Assembly (NCBI GenBank): GCA_937922015.1
Contig: CAKZVB010000117.1
Span: 1-37,482, forward strand
DNA: 37,482 bases
Source of the DNA: an uncultured Granulosicoccaceae bacterium
GTDB lineage: Bacteria > Pseudomonadota > Gammaproteobacteria > Granulosicoccales > Granulosicoccaceae
Reading direction: 5' to 3'
The position numbers and the translations under genes were made by a program. Under the pieces are notes generated by a model. That model saw only the letters and a program-made list of their open reading frames with translations, was not told where the DNA came from and made no database searches. This document shows, piece by piece, positions 9,301 through 16,044 of the stretch (position 1 is its first letter; every line of letters starts with the position of its first letter).

Positions 9301-10700
9301 TGGGACCGTTGTACGAAAGCAACCCGGCTTCAGACAAGATCTACGGTATGGACGGCGCAATGTCCTTGTTGACCAAGGATCTAAACCACAATGGAAGTAT
9401 AGATCAGGGTGATAGTGTTTTTCTTTACATGGGTATGCGCAGAGGCGGTAACAGCTACTATGCGCTGGATGTTACCGATAAGGATCTGCCGCAATTTAAA
9501 TGGCAGATAAGCAGTGGAGACACTGGCTTCGAAGAGCTTGGTCAAACCTGGTCTCAAGCAATTCCAGCAACTATCAAACACATGGGAGAAGTAAAAGATG
9601 TGGTGATCTTCGGTGGTGGTTATGACGAAGAACAAGACGACAAGGTCACCCGCTCACCAGACAGTATTGGCCGTGCCGTTTATATTGTTGATGCCAACGA
9701 TAAAACCTTGATCTGGGCCGGCACCGCCGACGGCGGTGGCCAGAACCTGCAGGCATTTCCAGAAATGCAATACAGCTTTCCGGCCACGCCTAAAATTATC
9801 GATCGCGATGGTGATGGTTTGTCTGAACACATCTATATCGGCGATATGGGTGGCAGAATCTGGCGATTTGATCTGAACAGCGAAGCCACCGCCCAGGATG
9901 ACTTTGTCAAGGGTGGTATCGTTGCTGACTTCGGGCAGGACGGTGTTCTGTCAGACGCTATCAGGTTCTACCATACACCAGACGTGTCTGTATCTAATAT
10001 CGGTGGCGAGGAATACATCAACATTGCGATAGGTTCGGGTTATCAGGCACATCCCCTTGACACTACTATCGAGGATAAATTCTTCCTGGTTCGCTACCCG
10101 GATCGCTACACCCGCGCAGGCAAGTTCGGTATTCCTGATACCTCAGCAGCCAACGCAAGTGCTAACGAAGACCCGGACTACGTTGCGATCGAGCGAGGTG
10201 ATCTGTTTGATGCAACCGATAACGTCATCGGTGAAGGCAATCCTGCAGAGGTTTACCCTGCCGAGCAAGAACTTGCTTCAAGCAATGGCTGGTTAATTGA
10301 TATGGAGAGAAATGGCGAAAAAGTACTGGGGGCGTCTGTAACATTCGACAACAAAGTACTTTTCGCAAGCTATGTACCTGGCGGTGCACCTTCAGGGTGT
10401 GCTCCGGAAATAGGTCATGGCATTTTCTGGGCAGTTAACTTATGGGATGCCACCCCGGCTGCGAGTAGTGACGACGAACAGACCGGTAAGAAACTGGTTA
10501 AACTGGATCGGAACCGTGCGATTCCAGGCGGTGGTATACCAGCTCCGGTTCAAACACTTTTTATTGAATCAGGTAACAATGCAGATGGTTCAGACAAAAA
10601 GCTTCAAATTGTAGCCATATCCGGTGCCAACAACATGATGGTACTCGACAGTAAAGATCTGGTGCAAAGAGTCTTCTGGTCAGAGTATCCAAACTTCTAA
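6393..10700 (+). CDS. pilY1: PilY1-like type IV pilus tip adhesin with split VWA domain
   Basis: A 1435-residue exported protein. The signal peptide ends at LWA|DD (about residue 27). A von Willebrand A domain begins with the MIDAS motif DGSGS (51-55) but is interrupted: two jelly-roll-like modules (about 165-316 and 376-510) with parallel motifs (IPQGATITDARV, IPQGSTIISASL) lie between its first strand and the continuation (530-740, with VLLTDGDPT). The C-terminal third (about 910-1435) is the PilY1 beta-propeller, with the typical YFGTNDGFVHG opening and a calcium loop DRDGDG near 1137, like the site controlling pilus retraction in Pseudomonas. An RGD tripeptide occurs near 1267. PilY1 proteins prime pilus assembly and adhere to surfaces. 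No minor pilins are adjacent. The start is chosen by ACGAGGA upstream. Confidence 0.88.
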   Translation: MVNRFSNFRRFGSVLFLTLLVCNPLWADDIEIFFGRTTNQDIQPNVLFILDGSGSMNWYDCANGKVYSRSCGDGTPAGTTTRLTRLKDSLKDVLNNTSNINVGLMRFSHTNSGGRITYPIRNIDQQLCNGEPCGADTIFTAQSAPADTSDDAAQRQTGTMILDEPTMALMTDPNLPEGNSFIGFRFPDLQIPQGATITDARVSFTSATDSTATTNMVIQAEDTHDAVAYTDNSNNIGSRNKIYNTVGWNSIPDWQKEGSYESPNIASLVQPIISKASWCGGNAFGLVINGMGSRMISTFDAGSSTAPTLRVSYKLDAVPDTGGCTKSSIVSRLNFGTDDAIEQVKANNGGKHKVKRWHKFNIVSQPSSSRTVGYDAAVRFREVNIPQGSTIISASLSLTTKKLNWYSKYPNISISAQDSANPSAISGTTRNISNRQLTSSVNWSNISSAPDTIVTSPDLTSQVQYLVNLGGWESGNSMLFVLKPLGSGGHGFYSYDSNPSQAPLLRIDFETQIRTAQDKINGPVTDVRSEIIAEVDAMTADHGTPTVGALLEAKRYFAGSDVHYGLNRFADRNAVKYPYYRGRYSRVSTPDSYTGGTVVRSASCYENALDGQYCSEEHITGSPVYVSPFTHECQTNHIVLLTDGDPTADSAAANSVISLTGSSCDEQSGGRGTCGEEIAEYMNTVDQHSFGGDQFITTHTIGFNFTTQWLKDVAKAGGGGYYTADTSLQLSSALANIIDSVQDESSSFVAPGATVDNFSKVSHRNDIYLALFQPQSTPGWKGNLKRYDFSGNPAQLHDASTPKKQAVDPETGKFHDDSKSHWSATADGNTIAAGGAASRLLPNARKVYTYTGTNPNLAHGSNAFSIDNGAITAADLSLNDGDTAARKKVIQWALGYDVQDEDNDNNTEEGRYHIGDPLHSRPVIVTYGGTTEDPDSVIYFGTNDGFVHGIETDTGDESFAFIPTELFPNLGPLYESNPASDKIYGMDGAMSLLTKDLNHNGSIDQGDSVFLYMGMRRGGNSYYALDVTDKDLPQFKWQISSGDTGFEELGQTWSQAIPATIKHMGEVKDVVIFGGGYDEEQDDKVTRSPDSIGRAVYIVDANDKTLIWAGTADGGGQNLQAFPEMQYSFPATPKIIDRDGDGLSEHIYIGDMGGRIWRFDLNSEATAQDDFVKGGIVADFGQDGVLSDAIRFYHTPDVSVSNIGGEEYINIAIGSGYQAHPLDTTIEDKFFLVRYPDRYTRAGKFGIPDTSAANASANEDPDYVAIERGDLFDATDNVIGEGNPAEVYPAEQELASSNGWLIDMERNGEKVLGASVTFDNKVLFASYVPGGAPSGCAPEIGHGIFWAVNLWDATPAASSDDEQTGKKLVKLDRNRAIPGGGIPAPVQTLFIESGNNADGSDKKLQIVAISGANNMMVLDSKDLVQRVFWSEYPNF

Positions 10701-10713
10701 CGATAACTGCTGA

Positions 10714-11334
10714 TCATCTAAATGATGCTGACATCGTCGCGCAATCAGCCAGTGTGAGCTGGTTGATTGTGCGGCTACCGGGCGACACGCACATACTTGA
10801 AAGAATCTCGGAATCCAGGCTTGCCAGGCCCTTGAAACGGGTTACCTGTCTATCGTGGATGTCCGCAGCATCCAGCGTGGCATTCAATTGAGCAAAATGT
10901 TTCGGTGTGTAGGCATATTGCGGAGCATCGAGCTGCGCTGACTTTATGCAAAACAGTGGTGCAATTACCATATGCAAAACACCTCGCTCTACAATTGATC
11001 GTATTTGCAGGTAAAAAAGTTTTGCCAGCAGTAATCTGGCATGTGCGCCATCCGCATCAGGATCGGTCAGAATGATTACTCTGTTATAGCGCAAGTTGTT
11101 GAGTTGGAAACCACCAACGCCATCGGCATCGAGACTCTGCAGTAACTGAGAAATTTGCACATTCTCGAGCAGCTTTGCCGGTGACCTGGCACGCGAGGCG
11201 TTCGGCAACTTTCCCTGCAATGCCAATACTGCCTGTGTACGCCTGTTACGTACCTGTTTTATTGCATAGGCGGCGTTTTTTCCTTCGACAATAAACAGCT
11301 CAGATTCAGGATGTTCGCCGCAATCTATTAACAC
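10714..11334 (-). CDS. Stand-alone GyrB/ParE-type TOPRIM domain protein
   Basis: A 206-residue protein corresponding only to the TOPRIM region and following segment of type IIA topoisomerase B subunits. FIVEG (Glu17) aligns with the catalytic Glu of FIVEGDSAGG, and TDPDADGAH (Asp91, Asp93, Asp95) with the metal-binding acidic triad; VTRFKGL (164-170) matches the RYKGLGEM box. The GHKL ATPase and transducer domains are absent, and EGDSAGG is altered to EGKNAAY. GTG at 11332-11334 is the likely start, two codons after the TAA of the upstream ProQ-like gene and in the same reading frame, so both are surely co-transcribed. It could be a nuclease, topoisomerase modulator or decaying paralogue; the intact acidic residues argue against simple decay. 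It converges on the PilY1-like gene. Confidence 0.8.
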   Translation of the reverse strand: MLIDCGEHPESELFIVEGKNAAYAIKQVRNRRTQAVLALQGKLPNASRARSPAKLLENVQISQLLQSLDADGVGGFQLNNLRYNRVIILTDPDADGAHARLLLAKLFYLQIRSIVERGVLHMVIAPLFCIKSAQLDAPQYAYTPKHFAQLNATLDAADIHDRQVTRFKGLASLDSEILSSMCVSPGSRTINQLTLADCATMSASFR

Positions 11335-11340
11335 CGCATG

Positions 11341-11895
11341 TTAACTCGCCAGGTCAACGTTCCTGTCGACGATCATCTTTCTCCTTGATTGTTTATAACG
11401 AATGACCGGCGCTGTAGTTCCAGTGGCTTTGTTGTCCAATGGAATTTCAATTGACCTTTCCCTGATTTTATTGCGAACCATAGATCGGGGCACCGCTGGT
11501 TTGCCTGCACATTGGGGTTTGCCTTTCAACTTCTGTTGAAGCTTCATTTCTTTGCGTACTTTCTGAGCCACTTTCTGCTTCGCACGAAGTGTGTTTCTGG
11601 CCCAGGCTCGATGCGCGGATGACACAGGTTCTACGGGAGTTCCGGACAGGTCATGGCGATGGTTGTTTTTCAACATACCGTAGAGGTAGCCGTAACTTGT
11701 CACATGCCGGTTTAATGCCTCGCTCAGCAGGCGACAGGATATTTGCGGATTTTCCTGACGGTATTTTAGTATCTCTTTATGAATGGACAACGACAGTGGC
11801 AATTGATCCGGCCCGGGGGTAAACACATCAGGCCAGCGCAACACCAGCCAGTCCTGCAATTCTTTTACTTTTTTTGATGACCACTTATTTTTCAT
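11341..11895 (-). CDS. ProQ/FinO-domain RNA-binding protein
   Basis: A 184-residue protein whose residues about 8-105 fit the ProQ/FinO domain (WPDVF, LPLSLSIHKEI, YLYGMLKNNHRHDLSG, then VSSAHRAWA). These proteins bind the base of hairpins in sRNAs and mRNA 3' ends and act as RNA chaperones. The C-terminal 80 residues are strongly basic (many Lys/Arg), as in other family members with RNA-binding extensions; there is no obvious Tudor-like ProQ C-domain. The ATG at 11895 has CGGGA upstream and is preferred to a TTG two codons earlier. The gene ends in TAA, and the same frame continues through two sense codons into the TOPRIM gene, implying a bicistronic unit or readthrough fusion. It is probably distinct from canonical proQ. 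Confidence 0.85.
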   Translation of the reverse strand: MKNKWSSKKVKELQDWLVLRWPDVFTPGPDQLPLSLSIHKEILKYRQENPQISCRLLSEALNRHVTSYGYLYGMLKNNHRHDLSGTPVEPVSSAHRAWARNTLRAKQKVAQKVRKEMKLQQKLKGKPQCAGKPAVPRSMVRNKIRERSIEIPLDNKATGTTAPVIRYKQSRRKMIVDRNVDLAS

Positions 11896-12375
11896 TAACA
11901 ATCCCGTAAACCAGGCGAACGTATGTTATCCCGCCTGAATTACCTTTAAGTCCTGATATTCTGTATAGTGAAGTCTGCATACGTATAGTATGGAATATTG
12001 ATCCCACAACTATACGCGGCTTTTGCAACGAGGATTATAAATAGAGTTCAATCTGATACGTCGGTGTCACACGATGACCATTTTGTTAACAACATTGGCT
12101 AATAATCAGCAGTTCTCTATCAAAGGCAGCTTGAATATAGATCACTTAAGTGACTTTGCTGCGCAAAGAAGGGTCACACACAAATTTTTCTCCCCCGATT
12201 GTAATCTGATCCTGTTTATCAGCGAACCCGCTCGCACGAAAGCAAACCGGTTTCCTGGCAAAGGAATTTATTTTTCCATACTTGAGTATTGCACAACATA
12301 TTTTGCTCGTGAATCAGGTTAGTGTTTGCGGCCGATCACCTACGCATCGGTTCCACACTCAAGGGTCGTTCGCCT
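11896..12375. other. Divergent intergenic region
   Basis: About 480 bases between the divergent ProQ-like and M15-peptidase genes. It contains a small palindrome (11978-11992) and A/T-rich promoter-like sequence. An 82-codon plus-strand frame at 12074-12322 has no recognisable domain and I do not call it. Confidence 0.4.
11978..11992. promoter_or_regulatory. Palindrome CATAC-N5-GTATG upstream of the ProQ-like gene
   Basis: A perfect 5-bp inverted repeat with a 5-base centre (GTATA), about 85 bases upstream of the ProQ-like start and within TATA-rich sequence suited to a -10 region. It is a candidate operator or promoter element for the ProQ-TOPRIM unit. Confidence 0.3.
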
Positions 12376-12942
12376 ATGCAATCACAGAAAAGCCAGCCCC
12401 GATTCAGCACGCAACGAAGGGCGGCGCTATTAAGCGTATTGGGTACTCTAACTGTGCCATTCGCTGGCTCAATCGCGGCAGCTTCGACCTACCCGGAACT
12501 ACGCCTGCGTCTCTACAATTTGCATACGACCGAACACCTGGACACCGTTTTCTGGGCGGACGGAAAATATGACATGGCAGCACTCGATGCCATAAACAAG
12601 CACTTGAGAGATCATCGCACAGGAGAAATCAGGCAAATAGATCCAAGACTCATGTCTATTTTGTACCTGATCAACCAAAAGCTGGGCAACAATAAAGAAA
12701 TCAGTGTGATATCAGGCTACCGATCCCCTGAAACAAACAGAAAGCTGGCGCTAAATAATGCTGGTGTTGCTAAAAACAGCTATCACGTAAAGGGCCGTGC
12801 AATCGATGTAAGAATACCGGGCCGCGACACCACTCTTCTGCGTGATGCCGCCATGAACCTCAGGGTAGGTGGTGTCGGCTACTACCAAAAATCGAATTTC
12901 ACCCATATCGACACAGGACCACACCGCCACTGGGAAGGTTAA
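12376..12942 (+). CDS. DUF882 / M15-type murein endopeptidase, Tat-exported
   Basis: A 188-residue protein of the DUF882 (YcbK/MepK) branch of peptidase M15, zinc enzymes that cleave peptidoglycan cross-links in the periplasm. The N-terminus has a twin-arginine motif (STQRRAALL, Arg14-Arg15) before a hydrophobic stretch ending near AAA (residues 34-36), so folded export by Tat is likely. Zinc ligands are visible: His137 and Asp144 in HVKGRAID, and His177 in FTHIDTG; SGYRSPETN is the usual substrate-site motif. The length is typical for the family. The ATG at 12376 with AAGGG upstream is preferred over an in-frame ATG 54 bases earlier, because it puts the RR motif at the usual distance. It stands alone between divergent and convergent neighbours. 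Confidence 0.9.
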   Translation: MQSQKSQPRFSTQRRAALLSVLGTLTVPFAGSIAAASTYPELRLRLYNLHTTEHLDTVFWADGKYDMAALDAINKHLRDHRTGEIRQIDPRLMSILYLINQKLGNNKEISVISGYRSPETNRKLALNNAGVAKNSYHVKGRAIDVRIPGRDTTLLRDAAMNLRVGGVGYYQKSNFTHIDTGPHRHWEG

Positions 12943-12952
12943 CTGCGCCGGA

Positions 12953-14257
12953 TTAAACCAGCGCGTCTACGATATGCAATATCGGGATAGCCACCAAAAA
13001 CATCAATAACACAAACGGCCAGTTCCAGCTGGCGCCTTTCCAGCCAGGCACGCCGTACCTGCCCTGGAAAACCAAATGTGTACCGGACAGCGGACTGGCA
13101 CAAGTACCAAGACTCCAGGCCAATAGATAAGCCACGGCAAGTAAATTGGCGTTCGGCTCCAGTGTCATAATCAGTGGCGTTGCACCAGAAACCGTCACCA
13201 CCGGATGCACACCTATAATCGCCGCCAAAATCATGATGCCTAACAACACGACAGCTTCTGTCGCATGGAATTCAAAGGACGCAATAGACACCAGACCACT
13301 TGCCACCACACTTGCCAGTCCCGAGGCTAACAAGCCGGCAACAAGAAACAATATCAACTCATTTACCGTCCCCGGCAACACAAAAATGACCTGATTTCGC
13401 AATGTCTCTGCTGTAGCGGCGAGACCGATCCGTACAAGCAATACAACCAGCGTCAGCATCAAAGCAGCAGAAGAGATGCAAGTTAATATTGACCATTGCG
13501 GCGCCAGTCGCGATAAAACTATAACGATAAGCGCCAATGCCAGCGGTACCCACAAATTCGAATACTGCACCGGGTAACCACGAAATTTTTGCAGATCATT
13601 GTTATAACGCAGTCTGGCCTCTGCAGCGACGACAATAAATCCAATCACCGCAAACGGCAAACACGCCATCATCACAAAAGAAAGTCTCATCGCAGGAACA
13701 TAGGTCAGCACAACTGCCATTCCTCCGAAAAAAGGTGACCACGCCGAACAACCGGAGAAGATGCGGGTAAACGATTGACTGGTCAGTCGGTCCAGCTTTG
13801 ACTCGATAGCCAGCCTATCGGCAAAAATTATCGGTGCAGACAGATTGATCACCGAACCAAAAACGCTGACTCCCAATAGGGTTTTGAGATAGGCCTGTGG
13901 CCCAACCGGCAGGCGCTCATCATCACTATCGGTTGAAAGAGTAATCAGCCTCAGAAAGCCTACCGCTGCAATCATCGAGATCAGACTTGCATTATTTCCA
14001 ATAGCGGCAGCAACATCAATTGAGGCGCCACGCCGGTCAGCCAGCAACATCAATCCCAGTCCGACAACGGCAATGGCAGCCGCCTGGTAGCGCTGTACAA
14101 CACTTAAATTTTTAACCAGCAACGCGGCAGCTGCCCAACCCAGAAGACCCGCAAGCCAATGCGGCCAGCCCGGTACGGACTCTCCAAACACGTCATTAAT
14201 AATGGTCATTAATACCATCATCAATATCAGCAGACCTGCTATTGCACTACTCACCAA
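12953..14257 (-). CDS. Putative ion-transporter-superfamily membrane permease
   Basis: A 434-residue, very hydrophobic protein with about 10-12 membrane segments. The layout of two halves, each with a conserved Ser/Thr/Gly-rich re-entrant-like stretch (NLSAPIIFADR in the first, SPLSGTHLVFQGRYG in the second), suggests the ion transporter superfamily (DASS, CitMHS, ArsB and relatives), which move organic or inorganic anions. The substrate is unknown. The start is uncertain: a TGA codon immediately precedes TTG (14257) then GTG (14254); the next in-frame ATG is at codon 13, inside the first membrane segment. It converges with the M15 peptidase gene with a 10-base gap. A lysine/drug exporter or C4-dicarboxylate carrier cannot be excluded. 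Confidence 0.6.
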   Translation of the reverse strand: MVSSAIAGLLILMMVLMTIINDVFGESVPGWPHWLAGLLGWAAAALLVKNLSVVQRYQAAAIAVVGLGLMLLADRRGASIDVAAAIGNNASLISMIAAVGFLRLITLSTDSDDERLPVGPQAYLKTLLGVSVFGSVINLSAPIIFADRLAIESKLDRLTSQSFTRIFSGCSAWSPFFGGMAVVLTYVPAMRLSFVMMACLPFAVIGFIVVAAEARLRYNNDLQKFRGYPVQYSNLWVPLALALIVIVLSRLAPQWSILTCISSAALMLTLVVLLVRIGLAATAETLRNQVIFVLPGTVNELILFLVAGLLASGLASVVASGLVSIASFEFHATEAVVLLGIMILAAIIGVHPVVTVSGATPLIMTLEPNANLLAVAYLLAWSLGTCASPLSGTHLVFQGRYGVPGWKGASWNWPFVLLMFLVAIPILHIVDALV

Positions 14258-14345
14258 TCACCGGGCCAACCCTGGCATACCAGTCGGCAGACAGGCCGGA
14301 TTGAGGACAGTCCTCAGCACAGATCAATTGACCGGGAGCAGATAC

Positions 14346-15053
14346 TTATACAGCCTGATAATTGTTTTTTATCACGTTGTAGTCAGCAACCAGCTTATCC
14401 ATCACGGACTGATCAAACGGCCTTAAGCCACCAAGTAACATGTTCTTTGCGCCGTCACCGATTTGCACATCCCCATCGAAAATATCGAAGTGCAGACCGA
14501 CCTGGGCTTTTTTACCCTCAGCGGCCAGCGTGGCACCGGAAAATTTTAGTTCCACCCGCTCCGACTCAAGCTGAGTCAGTTTCAGCTCCATACTGTTGTA
14601 GATAACCAAAGGCCTGGCAGGGTTAATCATGACGTCGTGTTTTTTCATCAGATCAACAAGCAGATAAGGAAAGGTCTGACCAGAGAACTGCACATAAGCA
14701 CTGGTTAATGCGGCAATGGCCGGGGCGTGGTTCTTTGCAACGCCCGCTACCTTCACACCGAGGTAATCGCGTTTTGCTGCATCCTGCAATACAACCCTAT
14801 CACCCGCTGACTGCTCGTGCAGCTGCACTGAATCTGTGACCATGTTAAGGAAATTAAAAGTCATTTCGTTTGACAGCCCGTGCCGGTGGAGAAACACGGC
14901 AAACAGCAAATCACCGGGCACACAAAACCTGCGCGATTCGGGATCATGTATGGGATTAAAATCCCCGGCCACTTTTTTGGCAAAGTTACTGGCGCTTTCC
15001 CGGCTAAACGATATTGCGCCGTCATCAATCCCGTAATAATCTTCAATATTCAA
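14346..15053 (-). CDS. DUF3581 family protein
   Basis: A 235-residue protein matching the gammaproteobacterial DUF3581 family, recognised from FSRESASNFAKKVAGDFNP followed by IHD, RRFCVPGDLLFAV and the C-terminal FDQ. The AGDFNPIHD stretch resembles the MaoC/hot-dog dehydratase motif, so a hot-dog fold acting on acyl thioesters is plausible but unproven. There is no signal peptide or membrane segment. The start appears to be TTG at 15051-15053: a stop lies nine codons upstream and there is no ATG in between, while the next methionine is inside the conserved domain. It is divergent from the response-regulator gene and 88 bases upstream of the transporter gene on the same strand, so the two may share a transcript. 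Confidence 0.8.
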   Translation of the reverse strand: MNIEDYYGIDDGAISFSRESASNFAKKVAGDFNPIHDPESRRFCVPGDLLFAVFLHRHGLSNEMTFNFLNMVTDSVQLHEQSAGDRVVLQDAAKRDYLGVKVAGVAKNHAPAIAALTSAYVQFSGQTFPYLLVDLMKKHDVMINPARPLVIYNSMELKLTQLESERVELKFSGATLAAEGKKAQVGLHFDIFDGDVQIGDGAKNMLLGGLRPFDQSVMDKLVADYNVIKNNYQAV

Positions 15054-15267
15054 ACCAGCACACCATAAAAATCAGTTATCTCCAATACTACTGCGAGTCT
15101 GCGATGCGCGCACTGTAAATATTAAAAATTACCATGGCCGGTTACACAACATGCCTCGCCTGCCGACAGAACTTTTCACAGACTATCAATAATCACTACT
15201 CACAAATAACACCGAATTGTTAGAAAATTGTTACCTGCAAATCGCAATAAAAATCAACGGTATCCGC

Positions 15268-15273
15268 TATAAT
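15268..15273 (+). promoter_or_regulatory. -10 box of the response-regulator gene
   Basis: A perfect TATAAT 52 bases upstream of the proposed ATC start. There is no good TTGACA at 17 bases, so it may be activator-dependent. Its position argues against a translation start further upstream at 15217. Confidence 0.45.
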
Positions 15274-15324
15274 CTACCCTACTGGTTTTGTCACATAGAC
15301 GAAAATCATAGCGAGGGCACTGCC

Positions 15325-16044
15325 ATCTCACAACGAAGCATTCTACTGGTCGAAGACGACCCGGATCTGGCCGAACTGGTTAGCCTGCAGTTAAAAGATA
15401 TTATGTGTGACTGCACGTGCATTGCCAATGGTCGAGAGGCGCTGGAGCGGGCCACCAGCGATAAATTCGACATGCTTATTCTGGATATTATGCTTCCGGA
15501 GGTAGACGGTCTGGAAATTTGCCGCACCGTACGCGGCACAAATCGCAACATCCCCATTTTAATGCTCACCGCAAAATCCTCAGAGCTTGACCGTGTACTG
15601 GGGCTGGAACTGGGCGCTGACGACTATATGACCAAACCGTTCAGCACACTTGAACTGGTCGCCCGAGTGAAAGCACTTTTGCGCAGAGCCCGGATCAGTG
15701 AAGAAACACCCACAGAGCAACCAGAGAAAAATATCGAGTTCAAATCCCTGTCGATTGATATTGAAAACCGCCGGCTATTTATCGCAGACAAGGAAGTGGA
15801 ACTGACACCCAAAGAGTTTGATCTGTTACACCATTTTGTGATCAACCCGGGACGGGTTTTTTCACGCATGCAACTACTGGATAAAGTATGGGGCTACAGT
15901 TACGAAGGCTATCACCACACGGTCAATTCTCACATTAATCGACTGCGTACAAAGATCGAATCCGACCCGCATGAACCGGAGTATATTTTAACGCGCTGGG
16001 GTGTCGGCTACGAATTTGCAAAAAGGCCGGATGTTGGCTCTTAG
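15325..16044 (+). CDS. OmpR/PhoB-type response regulator, probable ATC start
   Basis: A 239-residue two-domain regulator. The receiver domain has the acidic pocket ILLVEDDPD (Asp11, Asp12), phospho-acceptor Asp54 in LILDIMLP, the Thr of LMLTAKS and Lys in MTKPFS; the C-terminal winged helix begins around residue 130 (LTPKEFDLL to RWGVGYEF). It would bind DNA when phosphorylated by the kinase encoded next. No ATG, GTG or TTG precedes the receiver in frame except a TTG at 15217, which lies upstream of the TATAAT box and would add 36 residues unrelated to the family. GAGGG at 15313-15317 is 7 bases before ATC (15325), placing Ile/Met exactly where family members begin. Rare ATC initiation is therefore my best reading. 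The 3' end overlaps the kinase gene. Confidence 0.88.
   Translation: MSQRSILLVEDDPDLAELVSLQLKDIMCDCTCIANGREALERATSDKFDMLILDIMLPEVDGLEICRTVRGTNRNIPILMLTAKSSELDRVLGLELGADDYMTKPFSTLELVARVKALLRRARISEETPTEQPEKNIEFKSLSIDIENRRLFIADKEVELTPKEFDLLHHFVINPGRVFSRMQLLDKVWGYSYEGYHHTVNSHINRLRTKIESDPHEPEYILTRWGVGYEFAKRPDVGS

Noticed and set aside
12074..12322. 82-codon plus-strand frame upstream of the M15 peptidase gene
   Set aside because: No domain, no clear ribosome binding site and an atypical composition; probably chance.
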